Positions 10,107 to 20,799 are shown, counted from the stretch's first letter. The stretch: DNA of 32,434 nt from Euprymna scolopes (GCA_024364805.1 CM044506.1:28358580-28391013), one strand, 5' to 3'. Notes: a model not told the origin generated them from the sequence alone. Numbers and translations: made by a program.

Positions 10107-10345
10107 GAGTAACCACTTATCAAGGCCTGGAGACCACTCAAGAATATGGATTAATGAGTGTACGATAGTCAATGGGACAATATCATAATAATCGTTAGTG
10201 GAAATTTGGAAAATTGGAATACTCATCAAGAATTTGTTTATGTTGGACTTGAAGACAACCATATTGTAGTCAGCTGGAAATCTTGTGCTTCCTTCACAAA
10301 TCTTGTGCATAGTATGACAAACTCTTTTATCAGAGATTCTTGTAG
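10107..10345 (-). mobile_element. LINE fragment, 3' end (non-LTR retrotransposon)
   Basis: On the minus strand, the peptide PADYNMVVFKSNINKFLMS matches the last residues of a LINE reverse transcriptase family and aligns with QAEYNMVAFKSNVNKFLLS in the fragment at 16897-17275. The 3' untranslated regions also match: both contain CCACTTATCAAGGCC on the plus strand (about 10114 and 16905). Only the extreme C-terminus and 3' end are present, as in a 5'-truncated insertion. Further upstream the reading is degenerate. Confidence 0.75.
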
Positions 10346-10579
10346 AACTATACTAAGTTGGACTCAAGGCAGTATTTATGGAATTCAATCTGCATTGGTC
10401 CTTACTTTCTGATAAACAATTATGATGGTTAAGAGAGGGATGTTCTCAAGAGTAAATGTCTGGAGCAAATTGTACTATCAATGATTGTAATGTTGAAAAA
10501 CCCGAGAGGAAAGTTCCGTCGGATTAGTTTGTGAAAAGCGAGTTCAGAGCAACTCGATTATTATTTATTATTATATTAG

Positions 10580-10965
10580 TACCAGGTCATGCAAAAAATT
10601 TTGCATATTTAAACCTAGGTGTTGAAAATGGAAAAAATTGTTTTTGAAAATTTTTAGTCTCTATAATTTGATTCCATTTGTCAACAAGCTTGTAAATGCC
10701 TTTCTTGTAAAATTTCTTAGGTATTGATGTGAAATATGAATTTAACTTATTTGCTATCTCCTCTTATGATGTTAACCTAAGGTTTTGAAATCCTCAAAAT
10801 AAGTGGTAATTGAAGGGAGCTAGGTTAGAAGTATGTGCAGGTTGAAGCAAGATTTTTCAACCAAATTCTCCTTGAAAACCTTTGGTTAGTAGTTCTACGT
10901 GAAAACGAGCATTATCATGGTGTGAGTTGACTCCCTTTCTATTGACTAAAGAAGGTAATTTTCAA
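10580..10965 (-). mobile_element. Mariner-type transposon fossil, C-terminal half
   Basis: Minus-strand translation in broken frames gives SHHDNARFHVELLTKGFQ, then APFNYHLF, then EEIANKLNSYFTSIPKKFYKKGIYKL. These correspond to the HDNARPH block (second catalytic aspartate), the third catalytic block with Asp replaced by Asn here, and the C-terminal tail of mariner transposases. At the left end, CAGGTCATGCAAAAAATT preceded by TA looks like a mariner terminal repeat at a TA target (TA at 10580-10581). The N-terminal half and other terminus were not found. Several stops and frame changes show it is dead. It is a different subfamily from the copy at 1-700. Confidence 0.8.
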
Positions 10966-11764
10966 GTCAACATGAGTTAGAATACTGCAGAAAAATCAAG
11001 ATGACGCTTTAATAATGTGAAAAAAAAAAGTTATAAAATAATCATGACCAGGCATTAGTGTCCCAGTCTGTTCTAGGTTTTTTTTCATTTGTGTACTGGT
11101 AATGTCTGTTTTGTTGAGGTTTTGACACCACCTTAGGACAGAACAGTTACACCTCAGTCTGAAATAAAAAGTTCACACCAGCCACCACTATTTTGCTAAG
11201 AATAAAAAAAAATATGAAACGAAACTTCGTCCCATTTATTACAATTAAAATTTACAATACGTTATATCGCCATAAAAAAGAAGTACATGCAAATACGATT
11301 TAAAACGGTTCCAAATCAAGCCTTCGAGCAATCAAATTTATATCTTCGTCAAAATAAAAAAGTACATGCAAACACAATTTGAACATATTTCATATCAAGC
11401 TTTGAAGCAATGCAAGTTATATTGAATATAGGTTATCTAACGCCAAAATGAAAAAAGTACCTATTAGAGTTACATGTCTGATTATATTACTAAATAATAA
11501 CAGACATTTTATATTTCAAATTACGAGCAATGCATTGCAAAAATTCTGATTTGCTTTTGGGGTTATATCGAGAAACTATTCTTTTTAATCTTTTGTTTAC
11601 AACCTTATACTTTTTTGAAAAGGTACGCTAAAGACCTTGGACACTTTATATCCGGGACACTAATAACAAGACACTAATGGCCTAGATCCATAATAACAAT
11701 ATGCATAAAATAAATTACAAGGGTTTAAAACGTCCCTTCTACTAGCTCTCTGATAAAATTGTCT
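10966..11764. other. No gene seen; possible weak internal repeat
   Basis: AT-rich sequence. AAAAAAGTACATGCAAA-type phrases recur near 11275-11292, 11356-11372 and 11450-11460, each followed by an AATCAAG/ATATCAAGC-like phrase, suggesting a decayed tandem repeat of roughly 85 bp. No coding or RNA gene recognised. Confidence 0.4.
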
Positions 11765-12431
11765 CTGAGATGGGTATAGTTGCATATGACACCACGTTCT
11801 ATAACAGACATAAGGAGAAAACGAATGAACATGTAGAAACACCAGAGAAAGAACTCCAGTCTGTAATGGAATGGGGACAAAAATGGATGGTCACATTTAA
11901 TGCTGCCAAAACTAAGCTTGTTTCCTTTAATAACTACAAGAAACCTGCTCAACCATTAATAGCCATGGCTAATGATACATTACCTGAAAGTACTTTGTTC
12001 AAATACCACAACTTAACATCCACGGGGAACATTAGTTGGAACAGATACATTGAGGGCATTGCTAAGGCTGCTGCAAAAAAAGATGAGACCTCTCTCTCTC
12101 TACCATGCTAGAAAGTTACTTATACCTAAGAGTATCCTGTACCTCTACAAGACCACCATTCGCCCATGTATGGAGTATTGTGTCACATTTGGGCTGGTGC
12201 ATCTGCTACCTGTCTCTTCCTCTTAGACAGAGTTCTAAAGAGAGTCGTCAACCTAATAGGTCCTGCACTACCAGCTAGGCTCCAGCCATTGTTCCATCGA
12301 CGAAATGTTGCATCCCTCTGACGAACTACAAGGCCTTGTACCTCCTTGACGGAAAGACCCCCAACAAGCAGCAAAATCCCACCCCCTACACATAGAAATC
12401 CCCAGATGTAAGAAAGCCTTCTACTCTAATA
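11765..12431 (+). mobile_element. LINE reverse transcriptase fossil, cut by assembly gap
   Basis: The plus strand encodes the C-terminal part of a non-LTR reverse transcriptase. AYDTTFYN matches the YADDTTLY catalytic box with two residues lost. Then come EWGQKWMVTFNAAKTKLVSFN and NDTLPESTLFKYHNLTSTGNISWNRYIEGIAKAAAKK. After 12111 the frame changes and the reading continues with RPCMEY, LLDRVLKRVVNLIGPALPARLQPL and HRRNVASL. The end of the protein falls in the gap. Truncation at the 5' side and broken frames show a dead copy. The same family is present at 17289-17700, 19395-19800 and 27290-29345. Confidence 0.88.
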
Positions 12432-12534
12432 NNNNNNNNNNNNNNNNNNNNNNNNNNNNNNNNNNNNNNNNNNNNNNNNNNNNNNNNNNNNNNNNNNNNN
12501 NNNNNNNNNNNNNNNNNNNNNNNNNNNNNNNNNN
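12432..12534. other. Assembly gap (103 N)
   Basis: A run of undetermined bases inside the LINE 3' region. After it, CAAAGTGGCACTGTG (12540-12554) matches CAAAGTGGCAATGTG just after the stop of the related LINE at 17659-17673, so the gap probably replaces the end of the same element. The true gap length may differ from the printed N count. Confidence 0.95.
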
Positions 12535-12714
12535 TACATCAAAGTGGCACTGTGCCTTGTTTGGGTTGAAAATGCATTTAAAAGAAACAACAAAACTTTT
12601 GCACCAACCTGATAAATGCAAGCATTAGGTGCACAAGAAGTGCACTGGCAGTACTAGTAGTTTAAGGGATGGTGACTAGTTTGGGTGTAAGAAGCGTAAA
12701 GCAATAAAAACAAA

Positions 12715-13275
12715 ACTCGGACGTGTAGAAAGCAGATCCAGATTGTGAAGCTCTTGAGATTGTCCAGAAGTTTTGTTACTTTGGTGATAGCATTAGAGCA
12801 CAGGGAGGAGCTGGTGCTGATATTGGTGTAATTACAGATTTAGGAGTCGATGCAGTAATTTCCAAGAACTGTTGTCATTTGAATGGAAGAATCTATCAAA
12901 CGTGTGTACAGTATGATGCTGTATGGAAGTAAAGCCTGGTCAGTGAAGGTTGAGGATATGTGTTGCATGGAGAGAATAATGTGATAAATGTGTAATGTGA
13001 GGCTTAACGATAGACTTAGATCTGATGACCTCAGAGGAAAATGAAATGTGGACACTTGATACTACTCATCTGGTATTGACCAGGCTCAGCATTGCTTAAC
13101 TTTGGTGATCTAATGAAAACTGGTTATGGCATATGTGACACATACATTAAGGAAGACCACATGAGGGAACGGTTTGAACAAATTGAACATATACTGACAA
13201 GACATGTCTATGAAACATGCTAAACAGGAGAGTGTGTTGGTTTGGTCACATTGAAAGAATGAATATGAGTGATAA
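12715..13275 (+). mobile_element. Second LINE type, reverse transcriptase C-terminal fossil
   Basis: Plus-strand peptides in broken frames read VQKFCYFGDSIRAQGGAGAD, then GRIYQTCVQYD, then a degenerate MLYGS-W-VKVED-like stretch, LNDRL, and finally RRVCWFGHIERMNMSDK at about 13225-13275. These are the conserved blocks of the C-terminal region of another non-LTR retrotransposon group, distinct from the one at 11765. The last block is separated from the rest by a 5S-derived copy in the opposite orientation (13064-13216), so that copy probably inserted into this LINE. Confidence 0.75.
13064..13216 (-). mobile_element. 5S rRNA-derived copy 4, extended-head type
   Basis: On the minus strand it contains AGTTTTCATTAGATCACC, AAGTTAAGCAATGCTGAG and CCTGGTCAATACCAGATG in 5S order. 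Upstream of this is a further 85 bp (including ACCGTTCCCTCATGTGGTC and TTAATGTATGTGTCACATATG) that is shared with the copy at 15005 but not with the other 5S-derived heads. The match to the 15005 copy runs for about 150 bp with only a few differences. It interrupts the LINE at 12715-13275. Confidence 0.8.
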
Positions 13276-13279
13276 ACAC

Positions 13280-14770
13280 ATATCTCACTCGCCTTTTATT
13301 TGATTTTGGCACAAGGTACGGAGCCAATCAGTAAGGATCAAACCCATGAGCCAGTGAGTTAACCATTACCAATTGATGTATCGCAGCAGCAGATTCAATT
13401 TTGATCCTGAATGTCTTTCTTGTCTTGACAAATTAATAAGATTTTTCAAAGTCAATAAAATTTCTTATTGTTTGAATCCAGATTTTTATTTTCCTAAGAA
13501 AGATTTTTTTAAATTCTATTTCTTGCTTTCAGGTCTTGCTGTAAATAAAGATCTTCCTAGGCTTTACCTCTCTTTAAAAGTATTGGGTTCATTTTCCATC
13601 GCTTGAGACAGTCTCAATTAGGAGACAATTCCAAGGAGATTCTCAATGTGCAATACCAGCCGTGTCACCATTAAATGCATCCACATCTCACATAATATGT
13701 CAATAGCGGCCCATTTAAATTTTGGGGTGGCAAAGTAGGGGAGATAACTTATTTTTAGATTTTTTTTTTTTTAACAGTTGATTTTAAAAAATTTTTATTT
13801 AAATTTAAATTTTTATATTACAAAACAATAAATTCTTTTAAAATGTTTGCAAACAATGAAACCGAACAAGATCAATGAATCAGTGAGCACCTGAAAAAAG
13901 TGTTTTATTATTCATTTATGAATTTTAAAAAAAATATTAAATTAAAAAAGTACATAAAGCTGCATATCTAGTGTTATTCTTAGTTTCTTCTAATAGAAAT
14001 GTTATTTTCCTTTAACTAGCCAATGAAAAATGTTTTCGTCAAAACAAATAAAAAAAGACACCTTCCTAAAATAAAAATCAATTGTTGAAAAGATGTCTTC
14101 ATTAAATTGTTAATAAATAAATAAAAGTAGGGAAAATATTGAAAATCTTCATTAAAATTAATTGTTAAAAAAAAAAATTAAAAACAAAATAGTTTATTCA
14201 TCTCATTTTTAAATTAAATTAACTCTTAAGTTGTAAGCCATGTTTAGTTTCAGAACAGTTTCTGGAGGTGACTGGTTCTCAGTAGACCATTCTTGAGTTG
14301 GAAGCCACAGAGCAAAAAATTCTTCCCGTGTTGATACAAAGAAAGCACATATGCGAGGTTGCTAAGAAAAGGTTTAATTTTTATGGAGCAATTCTGGTTT
14401 CTGATTGGTTGGTAGCAGAATGTGAATTAATTTGATTTGTCAGTTCCTAGCAGCATCGTTTATAAATAGAATCTACCAACAGTGAGGGACCATACCCTCA
14501 TTAGTTAAAAATACTGCAACATTAAAAAAAAAAAAAACTTTTTTTTTTAATGAAAATCAAATGTTGAAAAAAGTTTTTGTTAAAATAAATTGTTTAAAAA
14601 AAATAAATAAATATAGAAAAAACATTGAAAATCTTTGTTAAAATTGTTAAACAAACAAAATTTCTAAAAACGAGTTGAGATAAAATATCTCCCTTCCTTT
14701 TCCACCCAAAAGTAAACAAGAGGGCCTCAATAACCTTGTCGGTTACCTGAAAGCAAAAGAGAAACAATGG
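13280..14770. other. AT-rich stretch with a diffuse direct repeat
   Basis: Homopolymer-rich DNA. The segment 14070-14170 and the segment 14548-14660 share the order AAATCAATTGTTGAAAA, AATAAATAAATA, ATTGAAAATCTT and TTAAAATT, suggesting two copies of one AT-rich unit. The 77-codon open stretch at 13373-13606 has no known motif. No gene is recognised. Confidence 0.5.
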
Positions 14771-14772
14771 AA

Positions 14773-14807
14773 GTTTCAACTATTGAATTGTTGACAATAG
14801 TTGAAAC
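14773..14807. repeat. Perfect 13-bp hairpin
   Basis: GTTTCAACTATTG (14773-14785) and CAATAGTTGAAAC (14795-14807) are exact reverse complements around a 9-base loop. It is not followed by a T run long enough to suggest a Pol III stop. Function unknown; it may be the junction of a small foldback element. Confidence 0.8.
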
Positions 14808-15004
14808 CGTCCTAATTTTGATTGACCTTCACCATGGTTGACCACTAACCAAATGAATTCAATGGCTAGTCTTGACCAACACACCCGGTTTTATACTTTA
14901 CACCCTGCAACCGAACTGTTCATATGATTAATCCTATGGCCTGTATTGAGTTACTTTAATGTCAAATCTTTTGTTTTCATTTGTAAACAAATAACTATAT
15001 TGTT

Positions 15005-15262
15005 TCATAGACATGTCTTGTCGGTATATGTTCAATTAGTTCAAACCGTTCCCTCATGTGGTCTTCCTTAATGTATGTGTCACATATGCCATAACCAGTT
15101 CTCATTAGATCATCAAAGTTAAGCAACGCTGTGCCTGGTCAGTATCAGATGCGTGATATTTGGTAATATCAAGTGTTATATGTGGGAGGATGACGTATGC
15201 TTGCAGAAGAAAAAAAAATGTTTACAAAATCATCTTCCTCTGACTAGGATAAATCTTTTTGT
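15005..15262 (+). mobile_element. 5S rRNA-derived SINE copy 5, extended-head type
   Basis: The extra 85-bp upstream segment (15009-15090) and the 5S-like part (CAGTTCTCATTAGATCATC, AAGTTAAGCAACGCTGTG, CCTGGTCAGTATCAGATG) match copy 4 in the opposite orientation. It continues through a box-C-like end (GTTATATGTGGGAGGATGAC) into a body-like part ATCATCTTCCTCTGACTAGG, which resembles the body of the complete copy at 26052. It thus links the extended-head type to the standard type. Confidence 0.78.
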
Positions 15263-15269
15263 TGAATTA

Positions 15270-15403
15270 CCTTCTGGTATTTTTATTATTTTGAAACAGT
15301 ACCAGAGACTGAGATATATGGATTAATATGGTGGTCAGACACCACCACCATGTCTCTCAGTGGTGATGGGTCAGTACTCTCAGTGACCAAAGACACATGA
15401 TAT
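15270..15403 (+). repeat. Unknown repeat, left member of inverted pair
   Basis: Contains ACCAGAGACTGAGATATATG, TATGGTGGTCAG and CAGTGACCAAAGACACATG. The same series is present on the minus strand at 16449-16560. An additional 30 bp (15338-15369), itself a small hairpin made from CACCACCACCATG and CAGTGGTG, is present only here. Family unknown. Confidence 0.7.
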
Positions 15404-15419
15404 ATATGGTGCGGATCAT

Positions 15420-16448
15420 GAGTAACTGCTTGTGGATTTAACAACCTCTAGAAAGTGATTGATGAGTTCTTTTTTTATATTTCCAGTATGAGACGTTTTC
15501 TTTCTTCTTTTTAACCTCCAACGATTGATATATTTTTTTAAAATTATTTTATATGAATACCAGCTGGCCACCCGATGATGCCCAATGATGCATAAATATT
15601 ATATTCATTAATACAGAAACTGAGACATGTGCATGCGAGTATTATGTCTTTTATAAACAGTTTGTTTCTTGTAAGTAAAAAAAAATACTCGAGCTGAGAT
15701 CGAAACCAAAACCTAAATACAGTGAGACAAGTATGATAACCATTAGGCCAGCTTGCCACGATCTTTAAAATTATTTTCAAACCTACTTATTCTTAACATA
15801 AGGAACCTGTCATGTGAACGATTCATGCATGCACATATGTGAAATAGTTAACAAAGAGATAAAAATCTGATGACTCCCATGTGCCAATTTTTCAAATTTG
15901 ACCCCTTAGCAGCCCTTTCCCCCCCCCCCGGATAAAACCGATTAAAATGTTTTCCACATGTCTGATTATCATGTATACCAAATTTCAAGTTTGTAAATAA
16001 AAACATTGTTAAGTATATAGGCTGAGAAATGTCCTCACACACATTCTCACTTTTATAGATGATCAAAGTTTCATTTCATTCGGCCTAAGAAACGGGGCCT
16101 AATTAGAGTTGGGGCCCGTTTTTTTTGTTTTTTTTTGTATATATAGATTAGTATGAATATTGACAAACAATAATTTCTTTTTTCCTTTATTTTTGACAGA
16201 AGATGTACAGTTTTTTCTGTGAAAAAGTCTTTTCTTTAATTATATTTTGTCATTGAATTATCTGCAGTACTGAATAGTAATAATAGAAATTCCAGAGTTA
16301 AGATAATATAAATTGTTTAGGTAAATGCTATAAGTAGTCGCAACAGTATTGATGCATAGATGATCTTTCTGTATATAAGTTTCAGGTTTATGTGACATAG
16401 TTTTGGTTACAGATAGGCTAAACAAATCACGCATCTCCCTTATAATGG
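15420..16448. other. No gene seen
   Basis: Mixed AT-rich sequence with a C/G run (15918-15931) and a T/G run near 16118-16138. Open stretches on the minus strand at 15544-15780 and 15848-16066 show no known motif. Confidence 0.5.
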
Positions 16449-16560
16449 TTTTCTACATGTGTCCTTGGTCACTGTGAGCACTGACCACATCATTAGTCCA
16501 TATATCTCAGTCTCTGGTACCATTTCAAAATAATAAAATGGCCAGAAGGTTCTCCAATGA
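16449..16560 (-). repeat. Unknown repeat, right member of inverted pair
   Basis: Reverse-complement copy of 15270-15403 over about 110 bp with a handful of differences; the internal 30-bp hairpin is absent. Two copies in opposite orientation 1 kb apart could be independent insertions or the ends of one foldback element. Confidence 0.7.
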
Positions 16561-16896
16561 ACAGATTTAAATTTCTATCAACTTTGGATTACCCTGACCT
16601 AGACTCTCATAAACAACAGTCGCACAGGCACTAAAATCCGTTTTCGATGTCAGAATCTATTTTAAAATGTTACATTAAGACTGAAATAAAATCAATAAAT
16701 ATATTGTGTTTGATATTGATTTCTTTTAAGAATCTATGTATTATTAAATGTTGTGGCATTTCTGCAGTTTCTCTGTTCGTGTTAAAAGCATATACTTGAC
16801 ATAAAAAGAATAGGCAGAGTACACGTTACTAAGGCAGTAGTTTTTTCTGTGTCAATACCAGAGATTGAATCTCACATAAATCTAAAGTTTTGATCT

Positions 16897-17278
16897 TTAC
16901 GAGTCACCACTTATCAAGGCCCAAAGGCCACTTGAGGATAAAGGTTAATGAATGTAATATGGTAGTGTAGTAATCGTTAATGGTGTAAATTGGGTGGAAT
17001 TTAGATTATTTAAAGGGACGGCTCAACAAGAACTTGTTTACATTGGATTTGAAAGCTACCATGTTGTATTCAGCCTGAAAGCAAACCAGTGAAACAGTGT
17101 TCCACAGGCAGGCAGTTCTAGGAAAGAAGCTTTGTTCATGGAATCTGCATTTTGATTTAGGCACAGATAGAAAGTGAGGGGGAAATTGTTGATAGTGGCT
17201 GTAGCTAGCTAGTGTTTTTGCGGAAGTTTGGCAAGGGTGGACCAGAGATTGGAGTTCAGACAAGCACTTGCCATGAAA
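16897..17278 (-). mobile_element. LINE 3' fragment, minus strand
   Basis: An uninterrupted 85-codon stretch (17263 down to 17006) encodes SELQSLVHP, then SVPKSKCRFHEQSFFPRTAC, then LWNTVSLVCFQAEYNMVAFK and NVNKFLLSRPFK. These are the conserved C-terminal residues of a non-LTR retrotransposon (FFPRTARLWN block). The 3' untranslated part down to about 16897 matches that of the fragment at 10107. The insertion is 5'-truncated and abuts a second LINE piece pointing the other way. Confidence 0.85.
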
Positions 17279-17288
17279 AGGTCCTGAA

Positions 17289-17720
17289 ATGTCATCTAAA
17301 CTTCAGCCTCTGTCCCATCGACGAAATGTTGCATCCCTCTGCCTGTTCTACAAGTACTTTAACGGTGAATGCTCTGACGAACTGCAAGCACTTGTGCCCC
17401 TACGACGTAAATACCTCCAACAAACCCGACAAGCAGCTAAATCCCACCCCTTCACGGTAGAGATCTCTAGATGTAAGAGAGCCTTTTACTCCAGTAGTTT
17501 CTTCCCCAGAACCCCCAGACTTTGGAATTCTCTTCCGGGTCCCTGCTTCCCCAACTGTACTGACATGCAGAAGTTCAAGTGTAACGTGAACCGACATCTT
17601 GCTGCCCAACTCCCTACACAGTACCCCTGATGCTTATGTACCTGATAGTAGCCCCCTACAACAAAGTGGCAATGTGAAGGGGGTAAGATACAAACAATAC
17701 TACTATTACTACCACTAATC
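17289..17720 (+). mobile_element. LINE 3' fragment, plus strand
   Basis: An open stretch to the stop at 17628-17630 encodes KLQPLSHRRNVASLCLFYKY, FNGECSDELQALVP, KSHPFTVEISRCKRAFYSSS, FFPRTPRLWNSLPG and KFKCNVNRHLAAQ. This is the best preserved copy of the C-terminal region of the LINE family also seen at 11765, 19395 and 27290. The 3' untranslated region (17631-17720) contains CAAAGTGGCAATGTG and finishes in an ACTACTATTACTACC-type simple tail. It is 5'-truncated at about 17289, within 15 bases of the opposing fragment. Confidence 0.9.
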
Positions 17721-18272
17721 GAACAATTTAGTTCAATTAATAATTAAATGACGGAACAATACCATAATAATTAAATTTAATTTTTAAAGTGCAATTTAAA
17801 AAACATAATTTCGTTTATTGTGCTATTTTTCTCTCAATGGGAAAAAGAAAGAAAAAGGAAAGGCAAAAGAAATGGAAGTAAAAATACTCCTGGGCAACGT
17901 CAATTAGGTACAGCTGATGCACGATAAAATGATGGAATTTTCATTTACCATCAATTTATTGTCTTAAACACAAAATTTTGGGAGAGAAAATAAGTGGAAC
18001 AAGTTTTGATGTAATTTGGTTTTACTCGATAAGAATGTGTAACTTTGTTTGCAGGGATTCTAATTTTAAATAAGTTTGGCACATGGCAGTAGCATGCAAA
18101 GGTCTGTCGATGCCCAGAACCAATTCCTTGATTGTTTGTCTAAAAGACTCAAGTATAAGTCCTAGTTCTGAGATATTTTATGAGAAAGGGAAGTAGTTTG
18201 AATATGATTGGATGCCTGGGGACATTTTTCTCTGCACATCACTAACACAGTGTCACAATAAATAAGTTCCAT
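17721..18272. other. No gene seen
   Basis: AT-rich sequence without recognisable coding, RNA or repeat features. Confidence 0.5.
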
Positions 18273-18525
18273 CTTATTTGGATTATTCAAACTACTTTTC
18301 TCATCTTTAGTGTTATTTGCACTTGTTTCGGTCAAGGTAACCTCCGACCTTCTTCAGGTGTATCTTGTGACAATGACCCATAACATAGTGGATAAAATTC
18401 TTGGTAAAATTCAGTTGTAAGTTCTGGAGGTTGAAGGTTCAATCTTCAGTGCAGGTGACACTCAAAATACAATTTCAAATTACTTAGGACTTCTACCCAG
18501 TCATGGTTGACGGAATGAGAGCATG
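18273..18525 (+). mobile_element. Inverted-arm element, copy D (left arm and tRNA-like part)
   Basis: The left arm 18273-18372 carries TTATTTGGATTATTCAAAC, CTCATCTTTAGTGTTATT and GTTTCGGTCAAGGTAACC. On the minus strand this gives CTGAAGA (18357 down to 18351), a GGTC/GACC stem and GAAA (18329 down to 18326): the best hammerhead-like core among the four relics. A plus-strand tRNA-like segment follows (ACATAGTGGATAAA, then GAAGGTTCAATCTTC). The right arm is missing, so the copy is truncated near 18525. Confidence 0.6.
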
Positions 18526-19394
18526 TTAGATTCACTCTTTGACTTATATACCCATATCTAAAATTCTGACATCTGTTATTCGTGGTAGAATTTTCGTTGC
18601 AGCTTTCCATTCAACAAGATCAAAGATGGACCATGTGTGTTCCCTAATTGGCCAAATGTTGTAACCCTGTAGAATGATATTCATCCGTTTTGCAGAAGCT
18701 ATGTCTTCCTTAGTCTGGCAAGAGACAAAAATGTTTATTCCATCTCTTATTTGTCATTATATACGAACATATACAGATAAGTTGTTTTGTGTTATTTTAA
18801 AAACTAGGCGATCACACGGAAATACATGTATGAAGAACAGACGCACATTCAATAAGACACTCGTTACATGTACGTATATACATGTACAAAATATATACCC
18901 TCTCCCGAGAGTACAACTCTTCTACAGACTCATTTGACTTTCAGTCTCAAAATTTTACTGTTCAAAAAGTCCTTTGCCTTTGTGTTAGGGTCAAAGTATC
19001 TTGGAATTTGATAAAAGGTGGATATGAGTTGTGAACTTGTGGGTAAAAAAAGAACAGACTCAAATATGATTATGTGGTTTTCTGCCTGAGCATGGCACAT
19101 GCGGTTCATAGTCCCATTAAACCCCAGACGTTTCGGTAAGTTAGATTCCTATTTAGTCGAGTGAATGAGTACTGTCCTCGTTTTGAGCTTTTGGTAATAT
19201 AACTCCTCCAAGATGCCCACTCCAATTTTACGCTCTCAGCCTCTCCCAACTCCATCTCTATTTCCTCTCACTTCCGTTTAGAGATTTATCTTCTTGGTCT
19301 TGGCCCTGGAAGGAAAAATAAAATGGTCTAGTTTCATTTTTTACTCTTGTTTACCCCAAACAAATCACTTGGATGTAAGGGGCTACTATTTGAA
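18526..19394. other. No gene seen
   Basis: No recognisable coding or repeat feature. The 87-codon open stretch at 18674-18937 has no motif I know. Copies of the phrase CCCATATCTCAAATTC-type occur at 18551 and 20529 together with TTTGACTT, which may mark a short shared repeat. Confidence 0.45.
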
Positions 19395-19800
19395 CTCTGT
19401 CTACAGGGGACTATGTAAAGAAATGAGCAAAATGTCTGTTTGCATTACATTTAAACTTGTGCATGTTAGTACAGTCAGGAAAGCTAGAAACAGGAAAGAA
19501 ATTTCAAAGTTTAGCAATCCGATGGAAGAAACTATGAGTAGAAGGCTTTCCGATATCTAAGGACCTCTACATTGAAAGGGTGGGACTTTGATGCTTGTCA
19601 GAAGTATGTACATCAAAAGGGGTAGAAGTGCAATGAGTTCATCAGAGCACATTCCATTAAAATACTTGTAAAACAGGTACAAGTATGCAACATTGTGGGG
19701 ATGGGACAGAATGGAATCTACGTTTAGGTTTAGGCACAGATAAAGAGTGGGGGAAATTATTGATAGTGGTTTCAAATAGATGAGTGTTTTCCATGAAACA
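19395..19800 (-). mobile_element. LINE 3' fragment, minus strand
   Basis: Minus-strand translation gives HPHNVAYLYLFYKYFNGMCS, DELIALLPL, then, after frame changes, residues corresponding to the FFPRT...KFKCNVNRH end. It is the same family as 17289-17720 but more decayed. The 3' end lies near 19395-19410. Confidence 0.82.
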
Positions 19801-19844
19801 CCTTGTGCCTAATTTGTTACATTATACTTTTTTTTACGATATAC

Positions 19845-20229
19845 TAGTGATGGGATGATTCCAATACAATTACTGATTCCGTACTAAAATCCAGATTCTG
19901 ATACAATTACCGATTCTGATTCTTTATAAATCTCTAAATGTTTAACTGTAGAGTTGATATTTTTCCCTGATTATTGTAAAAGCACACGCTAAATGTGCAG
20001 ACATTTTCTCAAACATAAAAACATAGATGGAGGTGGGGATCTATAGATTTTAATTTTACTATTAGTTTAAAATCAATAAATATTTATTATTTTATTATTA
20101 CTACAAGTAGTGGAAGATTTTATTTTAAACAAAATCAATTAAAAAAAAAATGACAATTAAAAGAACCGTTTTGAGCATTGGAACATAGGCACAAATTCTT
20201 CTGATTCTGATTCATAGTCCCACCACTAT
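19845..20229. mobile_element. Possible hAT-type MITE
   Basis: The left end TAGTGATGGGATGATTCC and, on the opposite strand, the right end TAGTGGTGGGACTATGAATC form a short imperfect terminal inverted repeat of the T/CAGTG-TGGGA kind often seen in hAT elements. The interior next to both ends repeats GATTCTGATTC phrases. The flanking 8-mers CGATATAC (19837-19844) and TAATATAC (20230-20238 region) agree at most positions, which would suit an old 8-bp target duplication. There is no coding capacity. The assignment is tentative. Confidence 0.42.
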
Positions 20230-20756
20230 TAATATACCAAATAAAATAATTCAAAGTGTAGTATCTGTTATGTTCTCAATTAGAGGAGAAATCCTTGACT
20301 GGAAAAATTTTTACTTCTGTTCCATCTGGAGTGCTTCTTTTTGAGGAAGTTGGATATCTTCTACTTAAAAAAAAAATCCGACCTCGTGTGTAATTTTGCG
20401 CTTGTAAGGATAAATAGGGACCCAGGACTTTACAATTTAATGACCAAAATTTTTTATTACCATAAAATTTCTTGTCAAAGAAATCCATTAATTCTCAGCC
20501 ATGTCTCCTCACTCTTTGACTTCTATACCCATATCTCAAATTCCGGCTGAATAAATTTTTGTTTTCTCATTTAAGTTTTCTTTCATGTTTTTTGTTCATT
20601 TATTTATTTATTTATCTGCTCAGCTGACATGGCTATATTCTGTTATTCTGCACACCAACAAGCTTTCAATCTTTCTATTTCAATAAATGCAAAAGTTTTT
20701 TGTTTTTTTTCTATTTATCTACATTTATTTACATTATCATTATGAACATTTTCTCG
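20230..20756. other. No gene seen
   Basis: AT-rich sequence with a (TTTA)n patch near 20597-20614. Open stretches at 20276-20550 on both strands have no known motif. Confidence 0.5.
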
Positions 20757-20799
20757 TGCTTCACTTTACTGTACAAAAAAAAAAAATATTAAAACATTC

